This document shows positions 17,270 through 25,443 of a DNA stretch of 64,000 nucleotides, in pieces. Within the stretch, counting starts at the first letter, position 1; every line of letters starts with the position of its first letter. The position numbers and the translations under genes are program-made. Source of the stretch: HXMU1420-13 sp024742815 (lineage in GTDB: Bacteria; Bacteroidota; Rhodothermia; Balneolales; Balneolaceae); NCBI GenBank assembly GCA_024742815.1, contig JANSXX010000016.1, positions 1 to 64,000 on the forward strand. Direction: 5' to 3'. The notes under the pieces are model-generated. The model was not told the DNA's origin, did no database searches, and saw nothing but the letters and a program-made list of their open reading frames with translations.

Positions 17270-18193
17270 ATGTTTTGGACATTTACACTCTTATCCATTT
17301 TGGTGATGTATTTCATCTTTACAAAACTCTTCATTATCGTAGAGTTTCGCGAAGAAGTAATTCAAGAGCGATTGGGTAAATTCAAAAAAAACTTACAACC
17401 CGGATTTCATTTCCTAGTCCCATTTGTAGATCGACCTGCTTACCGACGAGAAATGCGCGAGCAAGTGTTGGATGTACCCAGCCAAACTTGTATCACCAAA
17501 GATAATATTGAAGTTGCGGTAGATGGCTTAGTATATATCAAAGTGATGAATGCCTACAAAGCGAGTTATGGGATTTCCAATTATCAGGCTGCAGCTGTGA
17601 ACCTTGCTCAAACTACGATGAGAAGTGAAGTGGGAAAAATTACGCTTGACGATACCTTTAGCGAGCGCGAAAAAATGAATGAAAACATCGTTCGTGAAAT
17701 AGATAAAGCAGCTGAACCATGGGGAATTAAAGTACTTCGCTACGAAATAAAGAATATCCGCCCTTCTAATGAAATCGTTGATACGATGGAAAAACAAATG
17801 GAAGCGGAACGTGAAAAAAGAGCTGAAATCACACATTCTGAAGGTTTCAGACAGTCTCGAATTAATGAATCGGAAGGTGAACAAAGTAGTCAAGTATTGA
17901 TTTCGGAAGCCAATCGCCAAAAAAGAATCAACGAAGCGATGGGTAAAGCCAAAGAAATCGAATTAGTGGCTGAGGCAACGGCTAATGGCATCCAACGAAT
18001 TGCACAGGCAATGCAACGTCCGGGCGGTGAACTTGCCGTTAAAACAAAATTAGTTGAACAATATATCGATGAATTCGGGCGAATTATCGAATCTTCAAAT
18101 ATTTCGGTGCTGCCTACCGAAACAGCTAATCTAAAAACCTTTTTCGAAGGGGTTAGCAAAGTTAGCGATCACACAAAATCTAAAGGAGAGTAA
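17270..18193 (+). CDS. SPFH/Band 7 protein (stomatin/paraslipin type), first of two
   Basis: From ATG 17270 the product has 307 residues; an upstream start at 17219 overlaps nfeD and would put a polar tail before the membrane anchor. One N-terminal membrane segment (FTLLSILVMYFIFTKLF) is followed by the SPFH domain (FREEVIQERLGKFKKNLQPG, then FVDRPAYRREMREQVLDVPS) and a coiled-coil helix rich in E and A (about 170-260). These proteins form rings on the membrane and organise microdomains with NfeD. The stop is 2 nt before the next SPFH gene. Confidence 0.9.
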   Translation: MFWTFTLLSILVMYFIFTKLFIIVEFREEVIQERLGKFKKNLQPGFHFLVPFVDRPAYRREMREQVLDVPSQTCITKDNIEVAVDGLVYIKVMNAYKASYGISNYQAAAVNLAQTTMRSEVGKITLDDTFSEREKMNENIVREIDKAAEPWGIKVLRYEIKNIRPSNEIVDTMEKQMEAEREKRAEITHSEGFRQSRINESEGEQSSQVLISEANRQKRINEAMGKAKEIELVAEATANGIQRIAQAMQRPGGELAVKTKLVEQYIDEFGRIIESSNISVLPTETANLKTFFEGVSKVSDHTKSKGE

Positions 18194-18195
18194 TC

Positions 18196-19191
18196 ATGAC
18201 CGGATTAGAAATTTTAGATACCGTCAGTTTTGGCCTTGTAATGGCCTTTTTGGTCTATTTGTTGGTTAAAGTAATTCTATCCTTTCGATTGGTGCCCAAT
18301 CAGTTTGCCTACATCGTTGAGCGGTTGGGGAATTATCAAAAAACACTGGGACCGGGTTTTCATGCACTTATCCCGTTTGTAGATCAAGTGGTTTACAAGC
18401 AAGATTTGAGAGAAGAAACCATTGAAGTAGAACCACAGGAATGCTTCACCAAAGACAACGTTAAAGTAGAAGTTGATGGTGTGATTTATCTAAGTGTGAT
18501 GGATCCGGTAAATGCCAGTTATGGAGTTACTGATTATCGATATGCAGCCATCCAACTCGCGCAAACTACCACTCGATCAGTAATTGGTTTAATGGATTTG
18601 GACGAGACGTTCGAAGAACGTGCGTTTATGAGCAAAGAAGTAGTAAAAGTGCTAGCCGAGATGGAATTACCTTGGGGAATAAAAGTGCATCGTTACGAGA
18701 TAAAGAACATCATCCCTCCTCGCACGGTGCAAAAAGCCATGGAACGCCAAATGACTGCAGAGCGTGATCGACGTGCCGTAATCGCCCGCTCCGAAGGTGT
18801 AAAAGGCTCTAAAATAAATGATGCAGAAGGTATTCGTGCCGAAATCATCAATATTTCTGAAGCAGAAATGCAAAGCCGCATCAACGAAGCTGAAGGGGTT
18901 GCAAAAGAAATTGAAGCTCTTGCAGAAGCAACAGCAATATCAATCGAAAAAGTAGCTGACGCTTTAAATGCCCCAATGGGTACCGAGGCAATGCGACTTC
19001 GATTAGCCGAAAAATATCTCGGAAAACTGAAGGGATTAGCACGAGAAGGCAATGATATTATCCTACCAAAAGATATCTCTGATTACGATACTGTAATGGA
19101 AGGTTTATCATTAAAAGAGCTGGAGTTAAAATCGACTCCTGCGCCTACTCCAGTACCAACTATTAATAATCCTGTTCCTTCAAAAAAGTAA
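18196..19191 (+). CDS. SPFH/Band 7 protein (stomatin/paraslipin type), second of two
   Basis: The 331-residue paralog of the preceding gene has a membrane segment (VSFGLVMAFLVYLLVKVIL), an SPFH domain (NQFAYIVERLGNYQKTLGPG, then IPFVDQVVYKQDLREETIEV), a long Ala/Glu coiled coil and a Pro-rich tail (TPAPTPVPTINNPVP). The two SPFH proteins probably form a mixed assembly, since both follow one nfeD gene with almost no spacing. The stop abuts the stop of the convergent M23 peptidase gene. Confidence 0.9.
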   Translation: MTGLEILDTVSFGLVMAFLVYLLVKVILSFRLVPNQFAYIVERLGNYQKTLGPGFHALIPFVDQVVYKQDLREETIEVEPQECFTKDNVKVEVDGVIYLSVMDPVNASYGVTDYRYAAIQLAQTTTRSVIGLMDLDETFEERAFMSKEVVKVLAEMELPWGIKVHRYEIKNIIPPRTVQKAMERQMTAERDRRAVIARSEGVKGSKINDAEGIRAEIINISEAEMQSRINEAEGVAKEIEALAEATAISIEKVADALNAPMGTEAMRLRLAEKYLGKLKGLAREGNDIILPKDISDYDTVMEGLSLKELELKSTPAPTPVPTINNPVPSKK

Positions 19192-19192
19192 C

Positions 19193-19987
19193 TTAATAAG
19201 CCCGGTATTTTTGCCCTTCACGGGGCACTATCGGGCCGTTAGGTGTCGCAAATTTTACGGGTATGGTTTCATATCTCCCTCCCTCGGTTGTCTTTTTTAC
19301 ACCAAAATGTAAATGAGGTCCGGTTACAAATCCGGTTGCGCCTGAGTACCCGATAAATTGTCCTAATTTCACGGATTGCCCAACTCGAACATGGGCACCA
19401 TTAAATTGCAGATGAGAATAGTCCGCCATCGTGCCATCGGCGTGTAAAATGGTGATAGTATTAGCATCGTCTACAAACTTTTTATCGTCTCCCCCTATCT
19501 CAGAATCTTCTTTAACTTCAATCACCATTCCTGCTCTAGCCGCATAAATTGGCGTACCCTCGGGCATCGAGAAATCTATTGAATACTTGATATTACCTTG
19601 ATGAGAAAACTCTCCGTTGTACCCTTGAGAAACACCATATTCGCTTCCATTTCGGAATGGGAACCTGTATGCGAATGAATCGTCGTGCCTTGCGAATACA
19701 TCTCCTTTATAGGTGGTGTAGTTGGTTTCAAAGTTCCATGCTTTTGCCGGATTCACCGGTACCAGAGTAAATAGCTTTTCTTCACGATCGTATTTCAAAA
19801 CTTCGACATGAGGAAGTGGTTTATCGCTGCTTAAATTGTGTAGCGATGCCGATAATTCGATGGTCATCGGATAAATATTAGGGTTGACCGCCCATATTTC
19901 GATCACACCGTTTTTCTCCAACTTGTAAACTTCAACTTCCTGATGGGAGGCGATAGACAGTAAAATCGAAAGTATCAGAAAAATCAT
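19193..19987 (-). CDS. M23 family metallopeptidase (LytM-like)
   Basis: The 264-residue protein has a short signal peptide (MIFLILSILLSIASHQ). Its C-terminal M23 domain keeps the zinc and catalytic residues: H129 with D138 (H-x8-D), H192 in YSHLQ and H225-L-H227 in GPHLHFG. Such enzymes cut peptide crosslinks of peptidoglycan or, in some lineages, other Gly-rich peptides. The N-terminal part (about 17-115) is not recognised. It is divergent from the ECF sigma gene. Confidence 0.88.
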   Translation of the reverse strand: MIFLILSILLSIASHQEVEVYKLEKNGVIEIWAVNPNIYPMTIELSASLHNLSSDKPLPHVEVLKYDREEKLFTLVPVNPAKAWNFETNYTTYKGDVFARHDDSFAYRFPFRNGSEYGVSQGYNGEFSHQGNIKYSIDFSMPEGTPIYAARAGMVIEVKEDSEIGGDDKKFVDDANTITILHADGTMADYSHLQFNGAHVRVGQSVKLGQFIGYSGATGFVTGPHLHFGVKKTTEGGRYETIPVKFATPNGPIVPREGQKYRAY

Positions 19988-20047
19988 GCTTTAATTTAGT
20001 TGAGATAAAAGTACACACAAGTTTTGAAATTGCCTGTATATTCGGCC

Positions 20048-20632
20048 ATGAATTTATTGATGTTTTATTTACTAATTCTACTCGCTCTTAAAAAAGGTAG
20101 CGATCAAGACGATCCCGAGCTTTTACTGGCAATAAAATCGGGAGATCATAGTGCGTTTAAAAAATTTTTCGAGAAGCATCACTCATTCCTGTACCACTTT
20201 CTGCTGAAGAAAGGTTTATCTGAACAACAAGCCGAAGATTTAGTGCAACAAGCTTTTGTATTGATTTGGGAAAAGAGAGCAGATATTGACGAGCATAAAT
20301 CGTTACGGGCTTATCTGTTTCGAATTGCGTACACACGCATGTTGAATGTGTTTAGAGATCATGAGAAGTTTGATGATAATGCAGAAAGTGAACTGTCAGA
20401 AACTGAACAAACTGCGGATGGAGCGATTGAAAATCAGGAATTGGCTGATGCTTTAACAAAGGCTATTAATCAGATGCCGGAAAAAAGACAAGAAGTGTTC
20501 CGGTTATGTTTTATTCAGGAATTCACGTATAAAAGTGCAGCTGAAGTTTTGGGTGTCTCCGTGAAAACGATTGAAAACCACATGGGACTCGCGCTCAAAG
20601 AACTACGCAATAAACTAGAAGGATTTCGGTGA
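20048..20632 (+). CDS. ECF-type RNA polymerase sigma factor (sigma-70 family)
   Basis: Sigma-70 region 2 is seen at ELLLAIKSGDHSAFKKFFEK and QAEDLVQQAFVLIWEKR, and region 4 at INQMPEKRQEVFRLCF and FTYKSAAEVLGVSVKTIENH with a helix-turn-helix. It directs RNA polymerase to a small set of promoters and is probably held by the FecR protein encoded two genes downstream. The start is unclear: ATG at 20048 or 20060, or TTG at 20024, all place a strongly hydrophobic run (MNLLMFYLLILLALKKG) before region 2, unusual for a sigma factor. No ATG, GTG or TTG gives a normal short start. Confidence 0.85.
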   Translation: MNLLMFYLLILLALKKGSDQDDPELLLAIKSGDHSAFKKFFEKHHSFLYHFLLKKGLSEQQAEDLVQQAFVLIWEKRADIDEHKSLRAYLFRIAYTRMLNVFRDHEKFDDNAESELSETEQTADGAIENQELADALTKAINQMPEKRQEVFRLCFIQEFTYKSAAEVLGVSVKTIENHMGLALKELRNKLEGFR

Positions 20633-20635
20633 GGA

Positions 20636-20691
20636 TGCTGGTTGCTGGTTGCTGGTTGCTAGTTGCTGGTTGCTGGTTGCTGGTTGCTGGT
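20636..20691 (+). repeat. Tandem 7-bp repeat GTTGCTG
   Basis: About seven and a half copies of GTTGCTG, one with a single change (GTTGCTA), begin 3 nt after the sigma factor stop. It is non-coding and lies between the sigma and lipoprotein genes. Confidence 0.9.
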
Positions 20692-20711
20692 AAAAAACTC
20701 GAAACATTCCC

Positions 20712-20737
20712 CACTTTTCACTTTTCACTTTTCACTT
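20712..20737 (+). repeat. Tandem 7-bp repeat CACTTTT
   Basis: Three and a half copies of CACTTTT. The same unit recurs in front of dnaG around 42707-42735. Confidence 0.85.
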
Positions 20738-20839
20738 AAACAAAAAAATTCAAAACTCCATTAGGGGTACTTTCAATCTGGCGTGTATTAAGGGTGAGAC
20801 ACAAAAAATCATCCTTAAAACAAACATGAGGTAACTCAA

Positions 20840-21772
20840 ATGAAAACTCTAAGCAACTTAAACAACCTATCACTTCTGGCGCTTGCCTTATTGGTAACTT
20901 TTGGTGCTTGCTCATCGGTTAATAACGATGTGGAAGCCATTTCAGCTGAAGATGTTGATCTAGCCGCACACATTGTAACTACTTCCATCGCCGACGATGA
21001 GTCTGGCATGATGAGCAGCTTATACGATGCCTTTTCTGATGTGTCATCCGAAGGAATCACATATGGGGCAAACAGCGCTCGTTTCAAAGCCGATCCTGAA
21101 TCAGGAAATGATGGCAGAGGCCGCGAACGCAACTTCACGTACAGCTACGATCCGGAAACCGGAATCCATAGCCTTGATTACTCACGAAGTGTTCAAAATG
21201 GACTTTTTAGTAAATCAATTGAAGTAAATCAGGATATTATTTTCACTGATCTTGACGGTTCATTCATCGAATTTCCACGTCAAAACCGTGCTGATATAGA
21301 AGCTATTGCTTACTCAGGCTCTAAAGTTGGTGAACACTCCGGTCGTTATCGCAGTGGCAGTTTCTCAAAGGCCGATGATTTCCGATTAGCTGGAATCCAC
21401 AATACAAGTTCGATTCTAACTTTAAGCGGTACACACACCGGTTCAGGAAATGCTGAAGGTGTAACCCGTGATTCGGTTGAAGCTTCCCGTTCTTACTCAA
21501 TCAACCTTGAGTTTTCAGATATCGAAGTAAATAAAGACACCGTAAAAGCCCATGGTTCACTTGAGTTTGCAGTGAGCGGAACGATTACCTACAGCGTTAC
21601 CATGAATAAAACCATAAATGGCGTTCCTGAAGAAACAGTGATGGATGGAACCATTGATTTATCTGAAGATGGAACCGCTTTAATGAGATTCAACAAACTA
21701 CCTAATACTGTACGATTTGCACTAGGTAATGGCGAGCGACGTGATAATGCAGCCAACCGACGTGGCAACTAA
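20840..21772 (+). CDS. Lipoprotein of unknown function in a sigma/anti-sigma cassette
   Basis: The 310-residue product has a lipoprotein signal peptide (LLALALLVTFGAC, lipobox F-G-A-C). No family was recognised. The mature part is predicted beta-rich, with alternating polar and aromatic residues (YSYDPETGIHSLDYSRS) and a basic Arg/Asn tail (GERRDNAANRRGN). It sits between the ECF sigma and FecR genes, where a cassette normally has nothing, and is followed by a hairpin. It may be the true target or a sensor partner of the cassette. Position is the only clue to function. Confidence 0.75.
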   Translation: MKTLSNLNNLSLLALALLVTFGACSSVNNDVEAISAEDVDLAAHIVTTSIADDESGMMSSLYDAFSDVSSEGITYGANSARFKADPESGNDGRGRERNFTYSYDPETGIHSLDYSRSVQNGLFSKSIEVNQDIIFTDLDGSFIEFPRQNRADIEAIAYSGSKVGEHSGRYRSGSFSKADDFRLAGIHNTSSILTLSGTHTGSGNAEGVTRDSVEASRSYSINLEFSDIEVNKDTVKAHGSLEFAVSGTITYSVTMNKTINGVPEETVMDGTIDLSEDGTALMRFNKLPNTVRFALGNGERRDNAANRRGN

Positions 21773-21786
21773 TTAACCTAAGCCTA

Positions 21787-21816
21787 AGCAGGTCGTTGAA
21801 AAAGCGACCTGCTTTC
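21787..21816 (+). terminator. Hairpin between lipoprotein and fecR-like genes
   Basis: AGCAGGTCG (21787-21795) pairs with CGACCTGCT (21805-21813) around a 9-nt loop and is followed by TTCC. The short T run suggests partial termination, lowering fecR expression relative to the lipoprotein. Confidence 0.65.
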
Positions 21817-21830
21817 CTATTTCTACCATC

Positions 21831-22793
21831 ATGGCAACTGATCAACAACTTCCACAAAACGATCCAGATTTGATGCTGGCTCTGCAGCTGGGTACAAACT
21901 TAGATCAAGGTACACCTTTTGGTGCGTTGAATAATCCGCTTATCGATCAGTTGTTAACCGTTAAAGACAACGAACTAGCCGACTATGTTATGCCGGCTTC
22001 TGTTTCAGATAACATCTGGAATCGAATCAATAAACTAACTGAACCAAAACAAGCCAATGTTACTCCTCTCTTTTCTCGTTCATCTGCTTTTGCTTGGGCT
22101 TCTGCTGCAGTGCTTGTAATCGCTGCATTTATAGGAATTTATTTGATATCGATGCAACCGCAGTTTGAATTAGTTGCGCAAAGTGATTCAAGTATATTAG
22201 AAATCACACTGGATGATGGTTCTGAAGTAACACTTCGTCCATTCACAAAATTATATGCAGACAAATCTTCCACTGATCGTACGTATCGCTTAGAAGGTGA
22301 AGCTTTCTTTGATGTTGTCTCTGATGCAGACGCTCCATTCTCTGTGGATGCAACTTATGGAACGGTTACCGTGCTTGGCACTCGATTTAATGTAAGTGAT
22401 TGGGGTGGTAAAGCAGTGGTTTATCTGGAAGAAGGACGTGTATCTTTCACCTCCAATCAAACCGGAGAACAGATTGTGTTAAAACCCGGTCAGGCTTCTG
22501 AAATTTCTACTGATATGATACAATTACTAACCGAAGCCGACGCAGATCAATATACCGATTGGCAATCAAATCGAGTATTCTTCGACAATTCCGACCCACA
22601 GCAGGTAATCAACGAAATCAATCAACATTTTGGCATCACTATTACGATTAATCAACTTGAGGATCGTTCTGAAATTTCAGGTACTTTAATGCTTGAATCC
22701 ATTCAACAAACTTTGGATGATTTAGGCTTGGTATTAGGTGGAACATTCCGAACCGTAAATGCCAACGAATACGAATTTATTTCAATGGAATAG
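21831..22793 (+). CDS. FecR-family anti-sigma regulator
   Basis: The 320-residue protein has a cytoplasmic N-terminal part (1-80), one membrane segment (about 86-106, SAFAWASAAVLVIAAFIGIY) and a periplasmic FecR domain: ITLDDGSEVTLRPFTKL, YRLEGEAFFDVVSD, GTVTVLGTRFNVSDW and VYLEEGRVSF. The C-terminal part resembles the STN-like DUF4974 fold (RVFFDNSDPQQVINEINQHF). It probably binds the ECF sigma factor of this cassette and relays a signal from the TonB receptor encoded next. The usual order sigma - FecR - receptor is kept apart from the inserted lipoprotein. Confidence 0.9.
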   Translation: MATDQQLPQNDPDLMLALQLGTNLDQGTPFGALNNPLIDQLLTVKDNELADYVMPASVSDNIWNRINKLTEPKQANVTPLFSRSSAFAWASAAVLVIAAFIGIYLISMQPQFELVAQSDSSILEITLDDGSEVTLRPFTKLYADKSSTDRTYRLEGEAFFDVVSDADAPFSVDATYGTVTVLGTRFNVSDWGGKAVVYLEEGRVSFTSNQTGEQIVLKPGQASEISTDMIQLLTEADADQYTDWQSNRVFFDNSDPQQVINEINQHFGITITINQLEDRSEISGTLMLESIQQTLDDLGLVLGGTFRTVNANEYEFISME

Positions 22794-22803
22794 CAAGCAT
22801 ACA

Positions 22804-25443
22804 ATGCATCGGTTTTACTGTTTTCTCGGGTGGTTTTTAGCTGTTTCAGCTTCTATTTCGGCGCAGGATTATTCCTATCAACAAAAAGCGCTGCTGGAAG
22901 TAATCCGTGATATCGAAACCCAAACGGAGTATCGTTTTTTATATCGCGAAGCTCTAGTAGCATCAATAACCCTTAGTTTTGATGCAGACCGTAACGAATT
23001 GTTTGATGCACTTGAATCAGCTATTGTTCCCATCGGTTTAGGCTTAAAAGTAGACTCCGAAAGAAAACAAGCTATTATCTACAAAACCGGCATCCCAACT
23101 GAATCCCTAGAAACTGTTATAAGTGGATTTATTGTGGATGAAAATTCCGGAGAGCGTCTTCCGTATGCAACTATTTCCTGGCGCGAGCAAGGTGAAATAC
23201 GAGGTGTAAACAGCGATGAATCAGGAAGGTTTCGACTTTCAGCATCTATATCTCAGCCATCATTTACCTTATTAATTAGTTATGTGGGCTATGCTAGTCA
23301 AACGGTTACTTTGTCCCAAGATGAAACATCGAAAATAGATGATCTTACGGTTCGGTTACGTCCTAAAAAGTACGACGGAAAGGAAATCATCGTTCAGGGA
23401 GTCAACTTTTATACTCCGAATGATACTCTCCTGCACGGGTTGATGAAAATCGGAAGTTTTAGTCCTTTAGGTGAAAGTAATGCTGTTCGATCATTACAAA
23501 CCTTACCGGCTGTTTCACTAAATACTGCGATCAACGATGGCATCAATATTCGTGGGAGTGCTTCGGATGGTTTTCAAGTGCTACTAGACGGACAAACATT
23601 GTATAGCCAAAGTCATTTATTTGGGCTGCTCGATGCGATGAACTCGGAGGTTCTTCGATCAAGTGGTTTTTATTACGATATCACACCGGCTCAATATCAA
23701 GCACCATTAGGTGGTACGCTTTCATTGATCACCCGCACAGGATCGCTAAACCAATACTCCACCAGCGTTGGCGTGAGTAACACAGCCTTTTCTTCTACAA
23801 TTGAAGGCCCAATCAAACGAGGTAGTTCCAGTTTCCTTTTATCCGGGCGTTGGTCGTATTTAGACGAACTTGATTGGTTCAACAATGCATCGATGATTGA
23901 ATACGGTTTAGATGTAGATCGCCCACTTGATTTGTTTGTCGATCCAAGACTAGAAAACCGATTCGTTCGGGAGGTAACCCTCGATAAAATTGACGTACAA
24001 AGTACAAATGCTTCTTTTTATGATTTACATGGAAAACTGTATACCGAATTCAGGAATGGTAATCATTTAATGATAAGTGGTTACCTTGGGAATGATGAAG
24101 CTCGGCAGGATTATCTACGCGACGAAACGAATACTATTACGTTAAATGAAACCTCCAATAATTGGGAAAATCATACGATTAGTGCCACATTTTCAGCGAG
24201 TTTATTATCTAAGCTATTCTCTCAAACCAGCATTGGCTACACGAAATATTCCAGCGATTACTTAAAAGATGATTTTGCCTTTCCTGTTCGAGGAAATTCA
24301 ACCAATGGAAATGGCATCCTGAGTGATTCGGTACTCATTCAGCCACTAAATCTTGATAATACTGTTAAGCAAATTGAAATAAAGCAGGATTTCAGTGCAC
24401 AACTGCAAAACGGAACTGCGAATTTTGGTATCAATTACACCGACTTCAATGTGCGATATACTGAAATTGGGATTATCAGAGAATCGTTTATCAGCCGCAG
24501 AACAAGTCAACTTGTTGATCTTTATTCTCAGTGGGATCAAACACTTGATTCAAAAACTTCTTTAAGCTTAGGCAGTCGGCTACATTATTTTAGTAATGGA
24601 CAGTATTTAAGATTCTCGCCTAGAATCAAGTTATCCATTCAGGAAAGTGAAGCATTAAGGTTGGGACTCGGTTTCAGCAGAAATTATCAGTTTATCAACA
24701 GGCTCACCTTTTACAATATTAATAGTAACGATTTTTGGATACTAGCTAACGAAGATCAGCCGCCCTCTTCAGTAAATCATTTTTCTACGGGTATTTATTA
24801 TCGTTTTGATGAATCCACCTATTTTCAAATAGAAGGGTATTTGAAGCAATTTGCGAATATTCGTCTGCATGAGTTAAACACCGGGCTGGTTTCTCAATCA
24901 TTTAGAAATGAAGAATCCCCATGGTTTTATCAAAATGATGGAAGATCTCAAGGGGTTGAATTCTTACTCAAAAACTGGTTTTCGGATGTAACGCTAACCA
25001 ATACTTACACTTATTCATCGGCAGAATTGAAAAATCAGTTAATCAATAATGGTGAGTATTTTTATGCTGATTGGGATCGCAGACATCAAATAACTACTAG
25101 TTCAGACATAACCTTACATGAAGGTTTAAATTTATTATTGGCATGGACATTTGGCACCGGAACTCCAAGTCGCACAGATATTTCACGATTATCAGAATCT
25201 GCCGAGCGTTTACCAAATTACTCAAGATTCGACATCTCCCTCAATTACAAAAAAGTGGTAAACAAGGCTAAACTTGAAGCTGCATTTTCTATCTATAATG
25301 CGTTTAATCGCGACAATGTGTGGTATTCCGAGCGAAAGCAAGTTACGATCAACACGCTAAATAACACCTTTCAAGGTGCGGCATTAACTCACGTATACGA
25401 TCTGGGAATTCAGCCTTCGTTTAGTATTAAAATCAGCTACTAA
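22804..25443 (+). CDS. TonB-dependent receptor with N-terminal STN signalling domain
   Basis: From ATG 22804 (10 nt after the fecR stop) the product has 879 residues; the open frame extends into fecR but the signal peptide MHRFYCFLGWFLAVSASISA fixes the start. Domains in order: STN domain (about 22-90, QQKALLEVIRDIETQTEYRF), carboxypeptidase-regulatory-like domain (about 105-185), plug (about 190-310, VSLNTAINDGINIRG and QVLLDGQTLY) and a 22-strand barrel ending in an aromatic residue (FSIKISY). The STN domain contacts the FecR protein to start sigma signalling. The ligand is unknown. The gene overlaps the convergent cyclase gene by 11 nt. Confidence 0.9.
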   Translation: MHRFYCFLGWFLAVSASISAQDYSYQQKALLEVIRDIETQTEYRFLYREALVASITLSFDADRNELFDALESAIVPIGLGLKVDSERKQAIIYKTGIPTESLETVISGFIVDENSGERLPYATISWREQGEIRGVNSDESGRFRLSASISQPSFTLLISYVGYASQTVTLSQDETSKIDDLTVRLRPKKYDGKEIIVQGVNFYTPNDTLLHGLMKIGSFSPLGESNAVRSLQTLPAVSLNTAINDGINIRGSASDGFQVLLDGQTLYSQSHLFGLLDAMNSEVLRSSGFYYDITPAQYQAPLGGTLSLITRTGSLNQYSTSVGVSNTAFSSTIEGPIKRGSSSFLLSGRWSYLDELDWFNNASMIEYGLDVDRPLDLFVDPRLENRFVREVTLDKIDVQSTNASFYDLHGKLYTEFRNGNHLMISGYLGNDEARQDYLRDETNTITLNETSNNWENHTISATFSASLLSKLFSQTSIGYTKYSSDYLKDDFAFPVRGNSTNGNGILSDSVLIQPLNLDNTVKQIEIKQDFSAQLQNGTANFGINYTDFNVRYTEIGIIRESFISRRTSQLVDLYSQWDQTLDSKTSLSLGSRLHYFSNGQYLRFSPRIKLSIQESEALRLGLGFSRNYQFINRLTFYNINSNDFWILANEDQPPSSVNHFSTGIYYRFDESTYFQIEGYLKQFANIRLHELNTGLVSQSFRNEESPWFYQNDGRSQGVEFLLKNWFSDVTLTNTYTYSSAELKNQLINNGEYFYADWDRRHQITTSSDITLHEGLNLLLAWTFGTGTPSRTDISRLSESAERLPNYSRFDISLNYKKVVNKAKLEAAFSIYNAFNRDNVWYSERKQVTINTLNNTFQGAALTHVYDLGIQPSFSIKISY

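Noticed and set aside
17528..17920. Open frame of 130 codons on the minus strand within the first SPFH gene
   Set aside because: It is fully inside a well-conserved gene on the other strand and its product has no recognisable features.
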